Below are positions 26,539 to 36,192 of a stretch of 64,000 nucleotides of DNA, one piece after another. Each line of letters opens with the position of its first letter. The first letter of the stretch is position 1. Under the pieces are notes generated by a model that saw only the letters and a list, made by a program, of their open reading frames with translations, had not been told where the DNA came from and ran no database searches. This DNA is from Aquabacterium sp. A7-Y (lineage in GTDB: Bacteria > Pseudomonadota > Gammaproteobacteria > Burkholderiales > Burkholderiaceae_C), in NCBI RefSeq assembly GCF_026153205.1, contig NZ_JAPFBW010000007.1, positions 1 through 64,000 on the forward strand. The letters are read 5' to 3'. The translations under genes were made by a program, and so were the position numbers.

Positions 26539-26863
26539 TCCCTTCAGGGCCGCTGGATTGCGTCACGTCCTTTCGCTGCTGAGCGCGGACGGCGGGCTGG
26601 CGCGTGATGCACTGGCGCGGCAGCCTGGCTCGCTGTCCTGGGCTGGCGGCAGGACAGCCGGACCTTCCAGGCGCTCGCCCTGCATCCGCTACCAGGAGAG
26701 CGATCCGGCCTTCGTGCAGCGGCTGCTGCGGGAGGAGGGCCTGTTTCAAGGGATTGCCCCTTGCCCCTGGCCGACCATCATGCCCGCCGACAGAGCCGCC
26801 TGACGCCCAAGGCGTCGTGCATCGCTCCGATATTCACAACAACACACCAGGGAGGTGTCGTCC
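26539..26863. other. Intergenic region after clpV
   Basis: These 325 bases separate clpV from a small membrane-protein gene. Short open frames exist on both strands, but none has a ribosome site or a recognisable product. A small inverted repeat GACGCC/GGCGTC lies near 26803-26817. No clear intrinsic terminator follows clpV. Confidence 0.5.
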
Positions 26864-27115
26864 ATGTCCAACCCGTCCGAACCGAAGCCATCCGCTGAAT
26901 CTCTACCGCGGCTCCCGCCCGACTCGCCCGCTCAAGGGGACGCTCCCAGCGGCGTCATGACCTTTTTCATCGTGGCTGCCTTTCTCAGCGCCTCGGTGTG
27001 TTCCTTCATTGCCGCCTACCGCGCCTTTACCGGCCAGAGCGGCATGCTGTTCGGCCTTGCGGCGGGTGTTTGCATGCTGATCGCGACAGGCCTCGCAAAA
27101 AGCTCGGCCAAGTAG
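26864..27115 (+). CDS. Small two-helix membrane protein
   Basis: The 83-residue product has a Pro/Ser-rich N-terminus (1-30) and two predicted membrane helices (about 33-52 and 58-76). ATG 26864 follows GGGAGG at a good distance; a GTG at 26855 overlaps that site and is less likely. No family is recognised. It stands alone after the T6SS block and convergent with the next gene. Confidence 0.65.
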   Translation: MSNPSEPKPSAESLPRLPPDSPAQGDAPSGVMTFFIVAAFLSASVCSFIAAYRAFTGQSGMLFGLAAGVCMLIATGLAKSSAK

Positions 27116-27173
27116 CGTTGGAGCGGCTGCGGCGCTCCCGGAGCGCGGCGACTCTGCCGTCAGCAGCAAGGTG

Positions 27174-27800
27174 TCAGTCGGATGAGACCGGCCGTTTGCG
27201 CCCCTTGCTCTTCTTGGCCGCCAGTCTTTCAGCGATCTCCAGTTCGATCGATGCTTGCAGTTGCGCCTGGCGTGCCGGGTCCTGTGGTGGAGATTTGCGA
27301 TCACCGACAATGCCGTGTTTCTCCCAACGATTGAAGGAGGAGGGCGGGGTATCAGCGGGGGCGGGAGACCGGGGCCAGACGAGCATCCCGCCGAACACGG
27401 CGAGGACCGTGATCATGAATCCTGTCCCTGCAACGGACAAGTCGTCCTTCAGCTTGCCTTCGGTGCCGTCATAGAGACCTGCACCGTAGGCAGGAACGAG
27501 CACGGCGACCTTGGTCCCGACCTCCCGGTGAAACCGCTTGCCGCCGTCCGAAGTGGCAAGCCACTTCTGTTCTCCGTACGAGTCGAGATACGTGACGCGG
27601 GCGCGTCGCTGAGTCCTGTCGACACTCACCACGACACCCGTCACTTCGTCGTAGGCGAAGAGCATGTTCAATGCCTCCGCCGACGACTTGAGGCTGTTGA
27701 CGAACATCACCAGGGCAAGCGCAAAGAGGCACACGGCGAACAGCGCGCGCAGCATGCTCGACACGCCGTGCGCAGCCCGTGCTAGCAGTTCTACTTTCAT
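27174..27800 (-). CDS. DUF3592-like membrane protein
   Basis: The 208-residue product has two membrane helices (about 16-36 and 125-143) around a periplasmic segment with GVVVSVDRTQRRARVTYLD, which resembles the beta-strand core of DUF3592 proteins. The C-terminal third is charged and ends in a basic cluster (KKSKGRKR). The cellular role of this family is unknown. It is convergent with the small membrane protein upstream on the map and follows the esterase by 140 bases on the same strand. Confidence 0.6.
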   Translation of the reverse strand: MKVELLARAAHGVSSMLRALFAVCLFALALVMFVNSLKSSAEALNMLFAYDEVTGVVVSVDRTQRRARVTYLDSYGEQKWLATSDGGKRFHREVGTKVAVLVPAYGAGLYDGTEGKLKDDLSVAGTGFMITVLAVFGGMLVWPRSPAPADTPPSSFNRWEKHGIVGDRKSPPQDPARQAQLQASIELEIAERLAAKKSKGRKRPVSSD

Positions 27801-27845
27801 CGCTCGGGATTCTGCCGGCTATCGCTGTCGCCGTTGACCCTCATT

Positions 27846-27866
27846 CAGAGGGCCAACGGCCCTCTG
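27846..27866. repeat. Inverted repeat between esterase and DUF3592-like gene
   Basis: A perfect 9-bp stem CAGAGGGCC/GGCCCTCTG with an AAC loop lies in the intergenic region. It has no T-tract on either side. It could be part of a Rho-type terminator or an mRNA-stabilising element. Confidence 0.4.
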
Positions 27867-27940
27867 CCTGCGCGCTTCGCGCCTGAACCCTTGTGCTTCG
27901 ATCGGAGGGCGAAGAGCGCGCCGTTGCTGCCCCCCACCTC

Positions 27941-29575
27941 TCAGCGCAGCCCCTGCTTCGCCCCCGGCAGTGCCCCCCAGAAGTCGCACTGATGGATCTG
28001 CTCGAACGTCCCCCACTTCAAGGTCCCGATCCCGTCCGGTGACAGATGCTGTACGGCCTTCGTCGGCACCCGGAACGTCGGCCACTTCGCAGCCCCGGAC
28101 ACCTTCGGCGCGCCGATGCGCGCCAACGCGGCCCAGTACGCCCGCATCTGATCCGACAACACCTGCTGTGCCGGCGCGAACTGGGGCGGTAGGCCAGTGC
28201 TTATATTGATCTGGAAGATGTAAGGAATTTCCGTGCCATGTGCTGAACCGGACGGCATGTAGGGCGACTCGACCAGCACCGCTGGGGCCTGAGGGTCGTC
28301 GAATTCATAGGCCCAGGTCGGTACCCATCGCGACAAGGTCTCGTACGTCTCGAGGTTGGGGCAGGCGAACAGCGCATCGGTCAGCATGGCGGACAAGGCG
28401 AGATTCGCATGACCTCCATAGGCCGACGACGGGTAGCGCGACATGACCCGCTGCGCGCCTGTCTCTCCGGCGAAACGCTCCAGCACCTCCCGGTATTGCG
28501 CCTCGCTCAGCGCTGCCTGCTGGCGCAGCTCCATCAGGGCCACGAACAGCCGTCCTTCGTCGCGTGTGGTGCCGATCATCACGGGCACGTGCTGCAGCCG
28601 GCCGCTTTTCAGCGCGTGGTCTGGCGACACCGGCACCACCCGGCCATCGGCCACCGGCGCCCAGCTTTCGCTGTCAACGAAGAGCTCGACGGCGTAGGCG
28701 CCCCCCGCCTGCGAAACAGCCTCGGCCGGCTTTGCGCGCAGACAGGCCAGCCGTCCGGCGGGTTCGGTGCAGGCCAGTCTTTCCGCCAGCACGTCGCCGG
28801 TGCGCGCAGCCTCGCGGCTCGCCACACTGATCCCGTTCGCGCCGGGCGAGCTCTGCACCACGCCGCGGTGGAACAAGCCGCGCGACTGCGGTGAGACCAG
28901 GTGCAGCAACACGCTCGCGCCGCCGGCCGATTCGCCGAAGATGGTGACGCGATCGGGGTCGCCGCCGAAGGCCGCGATGTTGCGCTGGACCCAGCGCAAC
29001 GCCGCCTGCTGGTCCTGCAGCCCGTAGTTGCCGCGCGACCCGTCTCGCGACTCCTCGGCCAGCTCGGGCAGGCCCAGGAAACCGAGCGGCCCCAGCCGGT
29101 AGTTGATCGTGACCACGACGGCGTCCTCCCGCGCCGCAATGGCGCTGCCGTCGTAGGAGTTGCCGGTGCCGATCACGAAACCGCCGCCGTGGATCCACAC
29201 CATCACCGGCCGGTGCATCAGGGTGGCGCGGGCAGGCGGCGTGTAGACGTTGAGGTAGAGGCAGTCCTCGCTGCCGCGCGGCAGGGGCAGCTGCGTCGGC
29301 GCCTGCACGCAAGGGCTGGCCAGGCGGGTGGCATCGCGCACGCCCTCCCAGGGCTGGGCCGGGCGCGGTGCACGCCAGCGCAGTTCACCCAGCGGCGGCT
29401 GTGCATAGGGGACGCCAAGGAAGGCGCGGTGACCGCTGCTCACCACGCCGCGCAGCAGTCCTGTCTCGGTGCGCACCTGCGCCAGGTCCGGTTCGGCGGA
29501 TGCAGCCGTGCCGCAGAGCATCGCAGCCGCGAGCAGCAGCAGGCGGCGCCGCAGGGAAGGTCTCGTGTTCGTCAT
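27941..29575 (-). CDS. Secreted type-B carboxylesterase
   Basis: The 544-residue product has a signal peptide ending near ASA (residues 25-27) and the alpha/beta-hydrolase fold of the carboxylesterase/cholinesterase family. The oxyanion region HGGGFVIG and the nucleophile motif GESAGG with Ser216 are clear; DEGRLF near 345 and SAHGTEIPYIF near 450 supply the acid and His. Such enzymes split ester bonds in the periplasm or outside the cell; the substrate cannot be told from sequence. ATG 29575 follows GGAGAT. The gene appears to be transcribed alone. Confidence 0.88.
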   Translation of the reverse strand: MTNTRPSLRRRLLLLAAAMLCGTAASAEPDLAQVRTETGLLRGVVSSGHRAFLGVPYAQPPLGELRWRAPRPAQPWEGVRDATRLASPCVQAPTQLPLPRGSEDCLYLNVYTPPARATLMHRPVMVWIHGGGFVIGTGNSYDGSAIAAREDAVVVTINYRLGPLGFLGLPELAEESRDGSRGNYGLQDQQAALRWVQRNIAAFGGDPDRVTIFGESAGGASVLLHLVSPQSRGLFHRGVVQSSPGANGISVASREAARTGDVLAERLACTEPAGRLACLRAKPAEAVSQAGGAYAVELFVDSESWAPVADGRVVPVSPDHALKSGRLQHVPVMIGTTRDEGRLFVALMELRQQAALSEAQYREVLERFAGETGAQRVMSRYPSSAYGGHANLALSAMLTDALFACPNLETYETLSRWVPTWAYEFDDPQAPAVLVESPYMPSGSAHGTEIPYIFQINISTGLPPQFAPAQQVLSDQMRAYWAALARIGAPKVSGAAKWPTFRVPTKAVQHLSPDGIGTLKWGTFEQIHQCDFWGALPGAKQGLR

Positions 29576-30030
29576 CGAAGATCTCCTCGGAGGAAACACT
29601 TGGACGCTCCGGCACGCATGGACTTCTCCGAAGCGGCCAGAGCGCGGGAGGGCTCATCGCGGCCTGCGAGCAGAGGATCCGCTGCCTCACAAGCCGGTGG
29701 CCCACCCCATCATCAAGTGCCTGCCGTGCACCTGCATGTCCAGGATGGCGCCATCGTGGAAACGCTGAGGAAGGCCGGTCACCTGCGCTCCCGTTCGTTG
29801 GGGCCACGAGTGATGGCGCCTCGCGTTCGGGCCTTTCCCGGCGAAGCTGTCGCACGCAAGCGAAAGCCGCAAGGGTGAGAAAACTCCTTGATGTATGCAG
29901 GGATGGCTCGGTGATGGTGGGCTGTCTACCCACCTGAGTGAGCGATGTTGCTCCGGGTCGACGGCGACTAAGCTGTCCCGGGATGGTGAGGCGTCGGGTA
30001 CAGCCCGGCGCGGGGAAAGGGACAAGCACA
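29576..30030. other. Intergenic region between esterase and a membrane-protein gene
   Basis: This 455-base gap separates two divergent genes and should carry both promoters. Several open frames cross it, but they lack ribosome sites and family resemblance. I see no repeat, operator or RNA gene that I can support. Confidence 0.45.
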
Positions 30031-30441
30031 ATGAGACACAAGATACTGGCCGCTGCGTTGGGGCTGGCGGCTCTGCTTTGGCTGGCCGAAGCAGCGCACC
30101 TGGCATTGGCCCTGGCGGGCTTTGCGCTGTTGATCTACGGAGTCGTCGCGGTGCTGCGCTTCGCGCGCAACCTGGACGTGAACGAGGGCAGCGCCTCGTC
30201 CGGCTTCGGCAGCGATGGGCGCAGCGACAGCGGCGAGTTCCTCAACTGGAGCGGCTCCTTGACCGAACCGCAGGAGCAGGACGGCGAGCGCGTGGCGGAC
30301 GCCTGCGTCGACGACGACACCCGTGAGGGCCCGGGTCAGGACGATGGCCGCCGCAGCGACAGCTCTTCGTCCTCCGACTCGTCCTCGGAGTCGGACTCCG
30401 ACTCTGACTCCGACTCCGACTCCAGCTCGTCCAACGACTGA
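30031..30441 (+). CDS. Small membrane protein with Ser/Asp-repeat tail
   Basis: The 136-residue product has two close membrane segments (about 5-22 and 24-44), then a hydrophilic domain ending in a run of about 30 Ser and Asp residues, with SDSDSDSDSD near the end. The tail is highly acidic and probably disordered; SD dipeptide repeats in other proteins bind calcium or act as surface stalks. ATG 30031 has only a moderate ribosome site (GGGAAAGG). No family is known to me. Confidence 0.65.
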   Translation: MRHKILAAALGLAALLWLAEAAHLALALAGFALLIYGVVAVLRFARNLDVNEGSASSGFGSDGRSDSGEFLNWSGSLTEPQEQDGERVADACVDDDTREGPGQDDGRRSDSSSSSDSSSESDSDSDSDSDSSSSND

Positions 30442-30657
30442 GCGCCGCGCGCGGCCGAGGCAAGCCGCGCGGTCATCGACAGCAGTGCGGCAGCAGAGGC
30501 TCGAAGCATGGCACACGGGATCGCGACCTTGGATGGCAGGTCCAGCGCCACGCGTCCAGTCCCCGGGACGACATGGGGTCAAGGCTCGACAAGGGCGCGT
30601 GCTTGAAGTGGAATGGCGCCTCTTTGCGCCGGCCCTCTATGCCTCAGGAGTTCCACC

Positions 30658-31461
30658 ATGCGGCTGCAGTCCAACTCTGCCTGGTGCTGCGATCCCCGCG
30701 GCTTGTGCGTTCCCGAGCTGCTGGCGGTCGCGACGCGGGGCGCCGTCACCGGCGTCACGCGGCGACCCGCGGCGACCTTGCTGCTTTCGGCCAACGGGCA
30801 GCCCTTCACACTCCATATGCCGGGGCTGCAGGCGCTGCGCGGCACGTCGGCCTTGATCGCACCCGGCCAGGTGCGCAGCCTGCAGGCGCCGGAGTCCGAG
30901 CTGCTGAGCCTCAACATCGAACCGGGCCACCCGCGTTTTCGTTCGCTGGCCGAGAGCCTGGCAGGGCGTCGGGCACGCGTCTTCGCGCCCCGGCATTTCG
31001 ACGGCGGGGGCGACGCCCTGCGGCTGGGCTACGAAGCCCGCCGCGGTGCAGCCGCGATCCTCGGCGCCATCGAAACCTTGCTCGACATGGCGGCCGGCCG
31101 GCCCCAGCCCGCCACCGAGCGCGACCGCCGCGTGCAGCACGTGCTCGCCACCCTGCAGGCCGACCTGCCCGAGCGGCCCCCGCTGGCAGCCCTGGCCCGC
31201 TCGGTCGGGTTGTCCGCCGACCGCCTGTCTCACCTGTTCGTGGAGACGATGGGCATGCCGCTGCGCTCCTACATGCTGTGGCAGCGCTACCGTGCGGCGC
31301 TGATCCAGCTGCCGCGCTGCCCCAGCCTCACCGAGCTGGCCAACCGCTGTGGCTTCTCCGACGCCGCCCACATGACACGCACCTTTGTGGGCTTCTTCGG
31401 CGTCTCGCCGTCGCGGTTGCGTCGTAGCGGTTTCCTTCAAGACTTCTGCGCGCCGACGTGA
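30658..31461 (+). CDS. AraC-family transcriptional regulator
   Basis: The 267-residue product has a C-terminal double helix-turn-helix of the AraC type (about 160-255), with LARSVGLSADRLSHLFVETMG as first helix pair and LTELANRCGFSDAAHMTRTFVGFFG as second. The N-terminal ~130 residues form a cupin-like sensing domain without a recognised ligand. ATG 30658 follows CAGGAG. The acyl-CoA synthetase gene 66 bases downstream on the same strand is the most likely linked function, either as target or as co-transcribed partner. Confidence 0.88.
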   Translation: MRLQSNSAWCCDPRGLCVPELLAVATRGAVTGVTRRPAATLLLSANGQPFTLHMPGLQALRGTSALIAPGQVRSLQAPESELLSLNIEPGHPRFRSLAESLAGRRARVFAPRHFDGGGDALRLGYEARRGAAAILGAIETLLDMAAGRPQPATERDRRVQHVLATLQADLPERPPLAALARSVGLSADRLSHLFVETMGMPLRSYMLWQRYRAALIQLPRCPSLTELANRCGFSDAAHMTRTFVGFFGVSPSRLRRSGFLQDFCAPT

Positions 31462-31527
31462 AACGATGCCCTGGCGCTGCCGCTTGGTATGCAGCGCGCT
31501 GCCATTGTCTTCAGGGAGGAATCACGC

Positions 31528-33411
31528 ATGGCCGCCTATCGCAGCACCCCCATCCGCACGTTGCAGGACCTGCAGCGTTTCGAGGCCGAGGCGCCGTTGG
31601 AACAAAGGCTGCGGGCCACCAGCGTGCATGACGTGTTCGTCGATGCCGCAGCTGCCTACCCCGAACATATTGCGCTCACGATGCTGATGACTGGCGAGGC
31701 CGGGGAGTCGCCACGTTGCATGAGCTATCGCTCGCTGCTCGACGGCGTGACACGCGCCGCGAACCTGTTCACCGTCCTGGGCGGCCGCGATCCGGTGGTC
31801 GCCTTCCTGCTGCCCAACCTGCTCGAGACCCAGCTCACCCTGTGGGGCGCCGAGATCGCCGGCCAGGCGGTGCCGCTCAACTTCATGATGCGCCCCGAGG
31901 CCCTCGCCCAACTGGTACGCGCCTCCGGTGCGCGCATCCTGGTCGCGCTCGGGCCGCATGCCGGCTCGGACATCTGGAGCAAGGCGCTGGCCGTGCAGGC
32001 CTTGTTGCCGTGGCTGGTGCTGGTGCAGGTGTCGCCGCCTGACGTCCCGGTGGTCGACGGCGCGCGGGGCTTCTGGACCGTGCTGATGGAGCAGCCGGGC
32101 CGGCAACTGTTGCAGGGGCGGCCCAACGGCGGCGACACGGTGGCGGCCTGGTTCCACACTGGCGGCACCACCGGTGAGCCCAAGCTGGTGGCCCAGACGC
32201 ATCGCAACCAGCTGGCAGCCGCCTTCGGCGGGGCGGTGTTGACCGGGCTGGGGCCGGAGGATGTCACGACCAATGGCGCGCCGCTGTTTCACGTCGGCGC
32301 CTGCATCGCGGGCTCGCTGGCGCCCTTCCTGGTGGGGGCGCGGGTGCTGATGATGTCGCCCGAGGGCCTGCGCAACCGGGCCATGATCCGGCAGTTCTGG
32401 CGTATCGTCGAGCGCTACCGGGTCACCGTGATGGGGGCGGTGCCGACCGCGCTGGCGGCGGTGCTCGATGTGCCGGTGGACGCCGACATCAGTTCGCTGC
32501 GCTGCGGCGTGGTGGGCGCGGCGAGCACGCCGGTGGCGGTGGCCGAACGGTTCGGGCAGGTGACGGGCAAGCCTTTGCTCGACGTGCTGGGCATGACCGA
32601 GAGCGGGGGGCTCACCGCCATGTTGTCGGCCCAGGCTGAGCCGGTCATCGGCTGCGCGGGTTGGCGCCTGCCGTATACCGAGGTCTGCGTGCGCCGCGTG
32701 GAGGCCGACGGCCGCCTCGGGCCGCCCTGCGAGCCGCGCGAGATCGGCATGCTGACCGTTCGCGGCCCCACCATCTCGCCGGGCTACCGCGACCCGAGCC
32801 GCAACGAGGGCGTTTTCGTCGACGGGTGGCTGCACACCGGCGACCTGGCCTGCACCGACCGGCTGGGCCGGCTCTACATCACGGGCCGGCTCAAGGACCT
32901 CATCATCCGCAGCGGCCACAACATCGACCCGGCGATGATCGAGAACGCCTTCCTCGCTCACCCCGCGGTGGTGCAGGCAGCCGCGGTGGGGCAGCCGGAC
33001 CGCTACGCGGGCGAGGTGCCGGTCTGCTACGTCTGCCTGCGCCCGGGCACCGAGGACGTCGACGCCGAGGTCTTGCGTGCCTTCGTCGAGCCGCTGATCG
33101 CCGAGCGCCCGGCCTGGCCGCGCCACATCTACATCGTCGATGCCCTGCCGCTCACCGAGGTGGGCAAGGTCTACAAGCCGGAGCTGCGCTGCGACGCGGC
33201 GCGGCGCGTGCTGAGCGAGCTGCTCGCCGACAGCCTGCGCGACTGGCAGCTGACGGAACAGCCCGGCCTGCAGGTCAGCGCCGGCGGCGCCCAGGGCATG
33301 GAAGTGACGGTGCTGCTGCGGCATGACGACCCGCCGCTGGTGCAGGCGGTCGCGGCAGCCTTGGAGGGTTTCCTGTTCGAGTACCGCATCGCGGTCCTGT
33401 CGCCCGACTGA
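31528..33411 (+). CDS. Acyl-CoA synthetase (AMP-dependent ligase)
   Basis: The 627-residue product is an ANL-family enzyme. The phosphate-binding motif HTGGTTGEPKL lies near residue 210, the adenine motif LGMTESGG near 355, the hinge region GWLHTGD and GRLKDLIIRSGHNIDP near 430-470, and the catalytic-type Lys in EVGKVYKPEL near 550. It should activate a carboxylic acid with ATP and CoA to the acyl-CoA; the substrate is not known. About 70 residues past the usual end form an extra C-terminal segment. ATG 31528 follows AGGGAGGA. The AraC gene upstream may control it. Confidence 0.88.
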   Translation: MAAYRSTPIRTLQDLQRFEAEAPLEQRLRATSVHDVFVDAAAAYPEHIALTMLMTGEAGESPRCMSYRSLLDGVTRAANLFTVLGGRDPVVAFLLPNLLETQLTLWGAEIAGQAVPLNFMMRPEALAQLVRASGARILVALGPHAGSDIWSKALAVQALLPWLVLVQVSPPDVPVVDGARGFWTVLMEQPGRQLLQGRPNGGDTVAAWFHTGGTTGEPKLVAQTHRNQLAAAFGGAVLTGLGPEDVTTNGAPLFHVGACIAGSLAPFLVGARVLMMSPEGLRNRAMIRQFWRIVERYRVTVMGAVPTALAAVLDVPVDADISSLRCGVVGAASTPVAVAERFGQVTGKPLLDVLGMTESGGLTAMLSAQAEPVIGCAGWRLPYTEVCVRRVEADGRLGPPCEPREIGMLTVRGPTISPGYRDPSRNEGVFVDGWLHTGDLACTDRLGRLYITGRLKDLIIRSGHNIDPAMIENAFLAHPAVVQAAAVGQPDRYAGEVPVCYVCLRPGTEDVDAEVLRAFVEPLIAERPAWPRHIYIVDALPLTEVGKVYKPELRCDAARRVLSELLADSLRDWQLTEQPGLQVSAGGAQGMEVTVLLRHDDPPLVQAVAAALEGFLFEYRIAVLSPD

Positions 33412-33452
33412 GGGGCGGACAGGGACGCGTGCGACGGCTCGACGCGCGCCGC

Positions 33453-34838
33453 TCAGGCCGGCGTCTTCTCGAAGAAGCGTCGCATCAGCGCAGCACAGAA
33501 GGGCAGGGCGCTCTCGTGATACCCCAGCGGCTGGTCGTTGGCGCGCGCCAGTGCCTGGAAGCCCGCGTGGATGGTCTTGCGCAGCAGCGGGTCCTCGGGC
33601 AGGCTGTCGACGTCTTCCAGATCCCAGGCCGGCACCGTCACGCCGCGCGCGGCGAAGGCGGCCCGTGCCGCCACCGTGTTGGCGAAGGCGACCGTCGGAT
33701 CGTTGCGTGCACCGCACAGCGCCATCGGTCGGGCCGGGGTCCACTCAAGCAGGCTGTTGGCCCTGAGCGCCGCCTGCAGCCGCGAGCCGGCGTAGCTGTG
33801 CCGCAGGCTGTCGGTCAGCAGGCCGCCGGGGCCGAACACGCGGGAGTAGCCCGGATCATCGGCCGGCAACAGACCGCGCCGCGCCAGCTCTTCGCGGGGC
33901 ATGAGATGGGGCAGCAGGTTGTCCATGAAGAGGTCGAAGGGCGGCTGGTAGACCTCGGACGGATGCTGGTAGATGTCGCGGTAGATGCGCTGGAAGCTGG
34001 TCAGCACCATGGGCATGAACAAGGTGCCGCCGATCACCGGCGTGCCGGCCACCACCTGATCGCCCATGCCGGCGAGGTCGTAAGGGCCGGACATCGGACC
34101 GCCCGCGGTCGCCTGCAGGCCCTCGACCGGCTCGACCTGCAGGCGGCGCAGCGTCGCCATCGCGACGTGGCCGCCCTGCGAATAGCCGGTGACGTAGAGC
34201 CTGCGCGCGGGGCTTGCCGTGCCGGACGGGTAGGGGTGGGCGAGTGCGGCCCGCAGTCCGTCAAGCATGTCGGCCGACTGCGAGTCGGCATGCAGGTAGG
34301 GGTGGAAGTCGAGCGAGGAACCGTCGTAGCCCAGGTAGTTCGGCGCGACGACGATGTAGCCGCGTGCAGCGAACATGGCCATCACGATCGCGGCCTCGTT
34401 GTCGTGCTTCACGTCGCTCATGTTCTTGGCGAGGTCGGTCGAGGTGCCGTGCGCGTAGAGCACCACGGGACGCGGCCCGCGGCAAGCGGGGTCGAGCCCG
34501 GTTGGCACCATCAGCGCCTCCGAGGCGTGGGCGTCGCGGCCGTCCGGGGTGCGGGTGGCGTAGCTCAGTCGCCAGATCCGCACCGCGCACAGCGGGTCGC
34601 CGCTCAGCTCCCGGATGTCGAGCCGGTCGATGGCGGCCGAGATGGCCGGGCGGTCCTGGGTCGTGACCGCGACGACCGACAAGGTGCTGCCTCGTTCGCG
34701 CAACCGGGAGGCGTGCGCGGCACCGGTCGGATCAGCGCCGTCGCTGCCCCCACTGCCGCCGCACGCGGCGAGCAGCAGGGTCAGAGCCAGGCTGGACAAG
34801 GAGCGAGGGAGGGCGCGAGAGGGGGGACGGAATTTCAT
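33453..34838 (-). CDS. Alpha/beta-hydrolase lipoprotein
   Basis: The 461-residue product has a lipoprotein signal with LLLAACGG (lipidated Cys26). It has an alpha/beta-hydrolase domain with VVLYAHGTS near 125-133 and nucleophile motif GYSQGGH (Ser220), and a C-terminal LCGARNDPTV that could hold the catalytic Asp. It resembles secretory lipases and prolyl-oligopeptidase-like hydrolases. It is likely exported and bound to a membrane. The true substrate is open. ATG 34838 has AGAAGG upstream. Confidence 0.82.
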   Translation of the reverse strand: MKFRPPSRALPRSLSSLALTLLLAACGGSGGSDGADPTGAAHASRLRERGSTLSVVAVTTQDRPAISAAIDRLDIRELSGDPLCAVRIWRLSYATRTPDGRDAHASEALMVPTGLDPACRGPRPVVLYAHGTSTDLAKNMSDVKHDNEAAIVMAMFAARGYIVVAPNYLGYDGSSLDFHPYLHADSQSADMLDGLRAALAHPYPSGTASPARRLYVTGYSQGGHVAMATLRRLQVEPVEGLQATAGGPMSGPYDLAGMGDQVVAGTPVIGGTLFMPMVLTSFQRIYRDIYQHPSEVYQPPFDLFMDNLLPHLMPREELARRGLLPADDPGYSRVFGPGGLLTDSLRHSYAGSRLQAALRANSLLEWTPARPMALCGARNDPTVAFANTVAARAAFAARGVTVPAWDLEDVDSLPEDPLLRKTIHAGFQALARANDQPLGYHESALPFCAALMRRFFEKTPA

Positions 34839-35029
34839 CACAGCAGAACCTTCTTGTTGGCATTGACACCGGTCCTCGCGTCGGGCGGCCGCCCGCCACT
34901 CGACCGGCGCCGCGATGCTAGGCAGGCTGCTGTGAAAAATGGGGGGGCAGGCACGCCCGCCTGCCCGAAAGGGCAGGGTCGAGCCATCCCGGCGCTGGTG
35001 TTGGTCCCCGGGGCACGCGCCCCGCTCGC

Positions 35030-35926
35030 TCAACCCAAGGTCAACTCACCGCCGAGCGCGTCGACGAGGTCGGGGATCAGCTTGCACAGTTCGCCGGTGG
35101 CGATGGCTGCGTCGGCGTCGAAGTTGTCGTCCTTGTCGCTGGACTGGCCTTCGAACACGACATCGAGGAAGCTCAGCTTTTTCACCAGCATGGTGTCGGT
35201 CAACACGAAGGAGACGCGGTCGCTCCAGGTCATCGCGAGCTTGGTGGGAACCTTGCCGCCGGCGATGTGCTGGCGCACCTCCTCGATGTCCAGCGGGTGG
35301 CGCGAGTAGCGCACCACCGACTTCATCTCGTCGGCCGACTTGAGCTCGCACTCGCGGTCCACCGAAAAGCCGGCCGGTGGCTCGCCGGCGACCAGCCACT
35401 CCGACATCGCCACGGCGGCCGACTCCTGGGTCTGCAGCGGGCTGACGGCGAAGCCGTCCAGGTCCTTCACCAGCGCGGTGACGACCTCCTCGGCGCGCGC
35501 CTGGCTGCCGGAGTCGATCACCAGCAGCCGCGCCTTCGGGTCGATCCAGACATGCACCGAGGCCTGCTTGGTGAAGGCCATCGGCAGCAGCTCCAGCACC
35601 GCCTGCTCCTTGATCTCCTTCATCTGCTTCTTGCCCGGCTTGCGGCCGCTGGTCTGCTCGATGTGAGCGGCCAGTTCCTCGGTGCGGCGCTTCACCACCG
35701 AGCCGGGCAGCACCTTGGCCTCGATCATCAGCTTGAGCAGCAACTGCCCGCCGACCGACTCGACCAGCGGCGCGTGCGGGATGCCGCGTGGCTCCACCCA
35801 GCCGAAGGACTTGGGCTGGGTGGTGCCGCAGGGGACAAAACGGGCCTTGTCCAGGCTTTCTTCGATCTGCTCCAGGGTCGCGGCCCAGTCGGGGCCGATG
35901 CGATACACCGTCAGGTTCTTGAACAC
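35030..35926 (-). CDS. rdgC: Recombination-associated protein RdgC
   Basis: The 298-residue product matches RdgC from the first residues ([10 protein letters not shown]) through the GWVEPRG segment to the C-terminal ELTLG. RdgC is a DNA-binding ring protein linked to the nucleoid that limits RecA activity and helps when replication forks stall. Its length is as expected. It lies alone, divergent from alaC with about 270 bases between them. Confidence 0.96.
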   Translation of the reverse strand: MFKNLTVYRIGPDWAATLEQIEESLDKARFVPCGTTQPKSFGWVEPRGIPHAPLVESVGGQLLLKLMIEAKVLPGSVVKRRTEELAAHIEQTSGRKPGKKQMKEIKEQAVLELLPMAFTKQASVHVWIDPKARLLVIDSGSQARAEEVVTALVKDLDGFAVSPLQTQESAAVAMSEWLVAGEPPAGFSVDRECELKSADEMKSVVRYSRHPLDIEEVRQHIAGGKVPTKLAMTWSDRVSFVLTDTMLVKKLSFLDVVFEGQSSDKDDNFDADAAIATGELCKLIPDLVDALGGELTLG

Positions 35927-36192
35927 GAACTGTCTTCCTTGCTATGCGGGAGTGCCCCGGGGCACTGCGGCGCCGGGCAAAACCCACGATTGTCCACGCA
36001 CTCGCGGGCAGGGCGCCTTCCGGGGGCGCTGCGGCCCCGACGAGCGGCCGCAGTGCGTGTCGTTTTCACGCCGCAGTCACCTGCGTGCCGCCGCCGCGGC
36101 CGCTGCCGTTTCAGCTACGATGCCTGCGGGCCGCCCTCATGCGCGGCTCACGTCGCTCGGACGGTTCCGGGCGCTCACGTGAAAGACTCCAC

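Noticed and set aside
26558-26803. Possible small gene after clpV
   Set aside because: No ribosome site, no recognisable product, and codon use unlike its neighbours.
29687-30106. Possible gene on the minus strand upstream of the Ser/Asp-tail protein
   Set aside because: It covers the promoter region of two divergent genes, lacks a ribosome site and has a random-looking composition.
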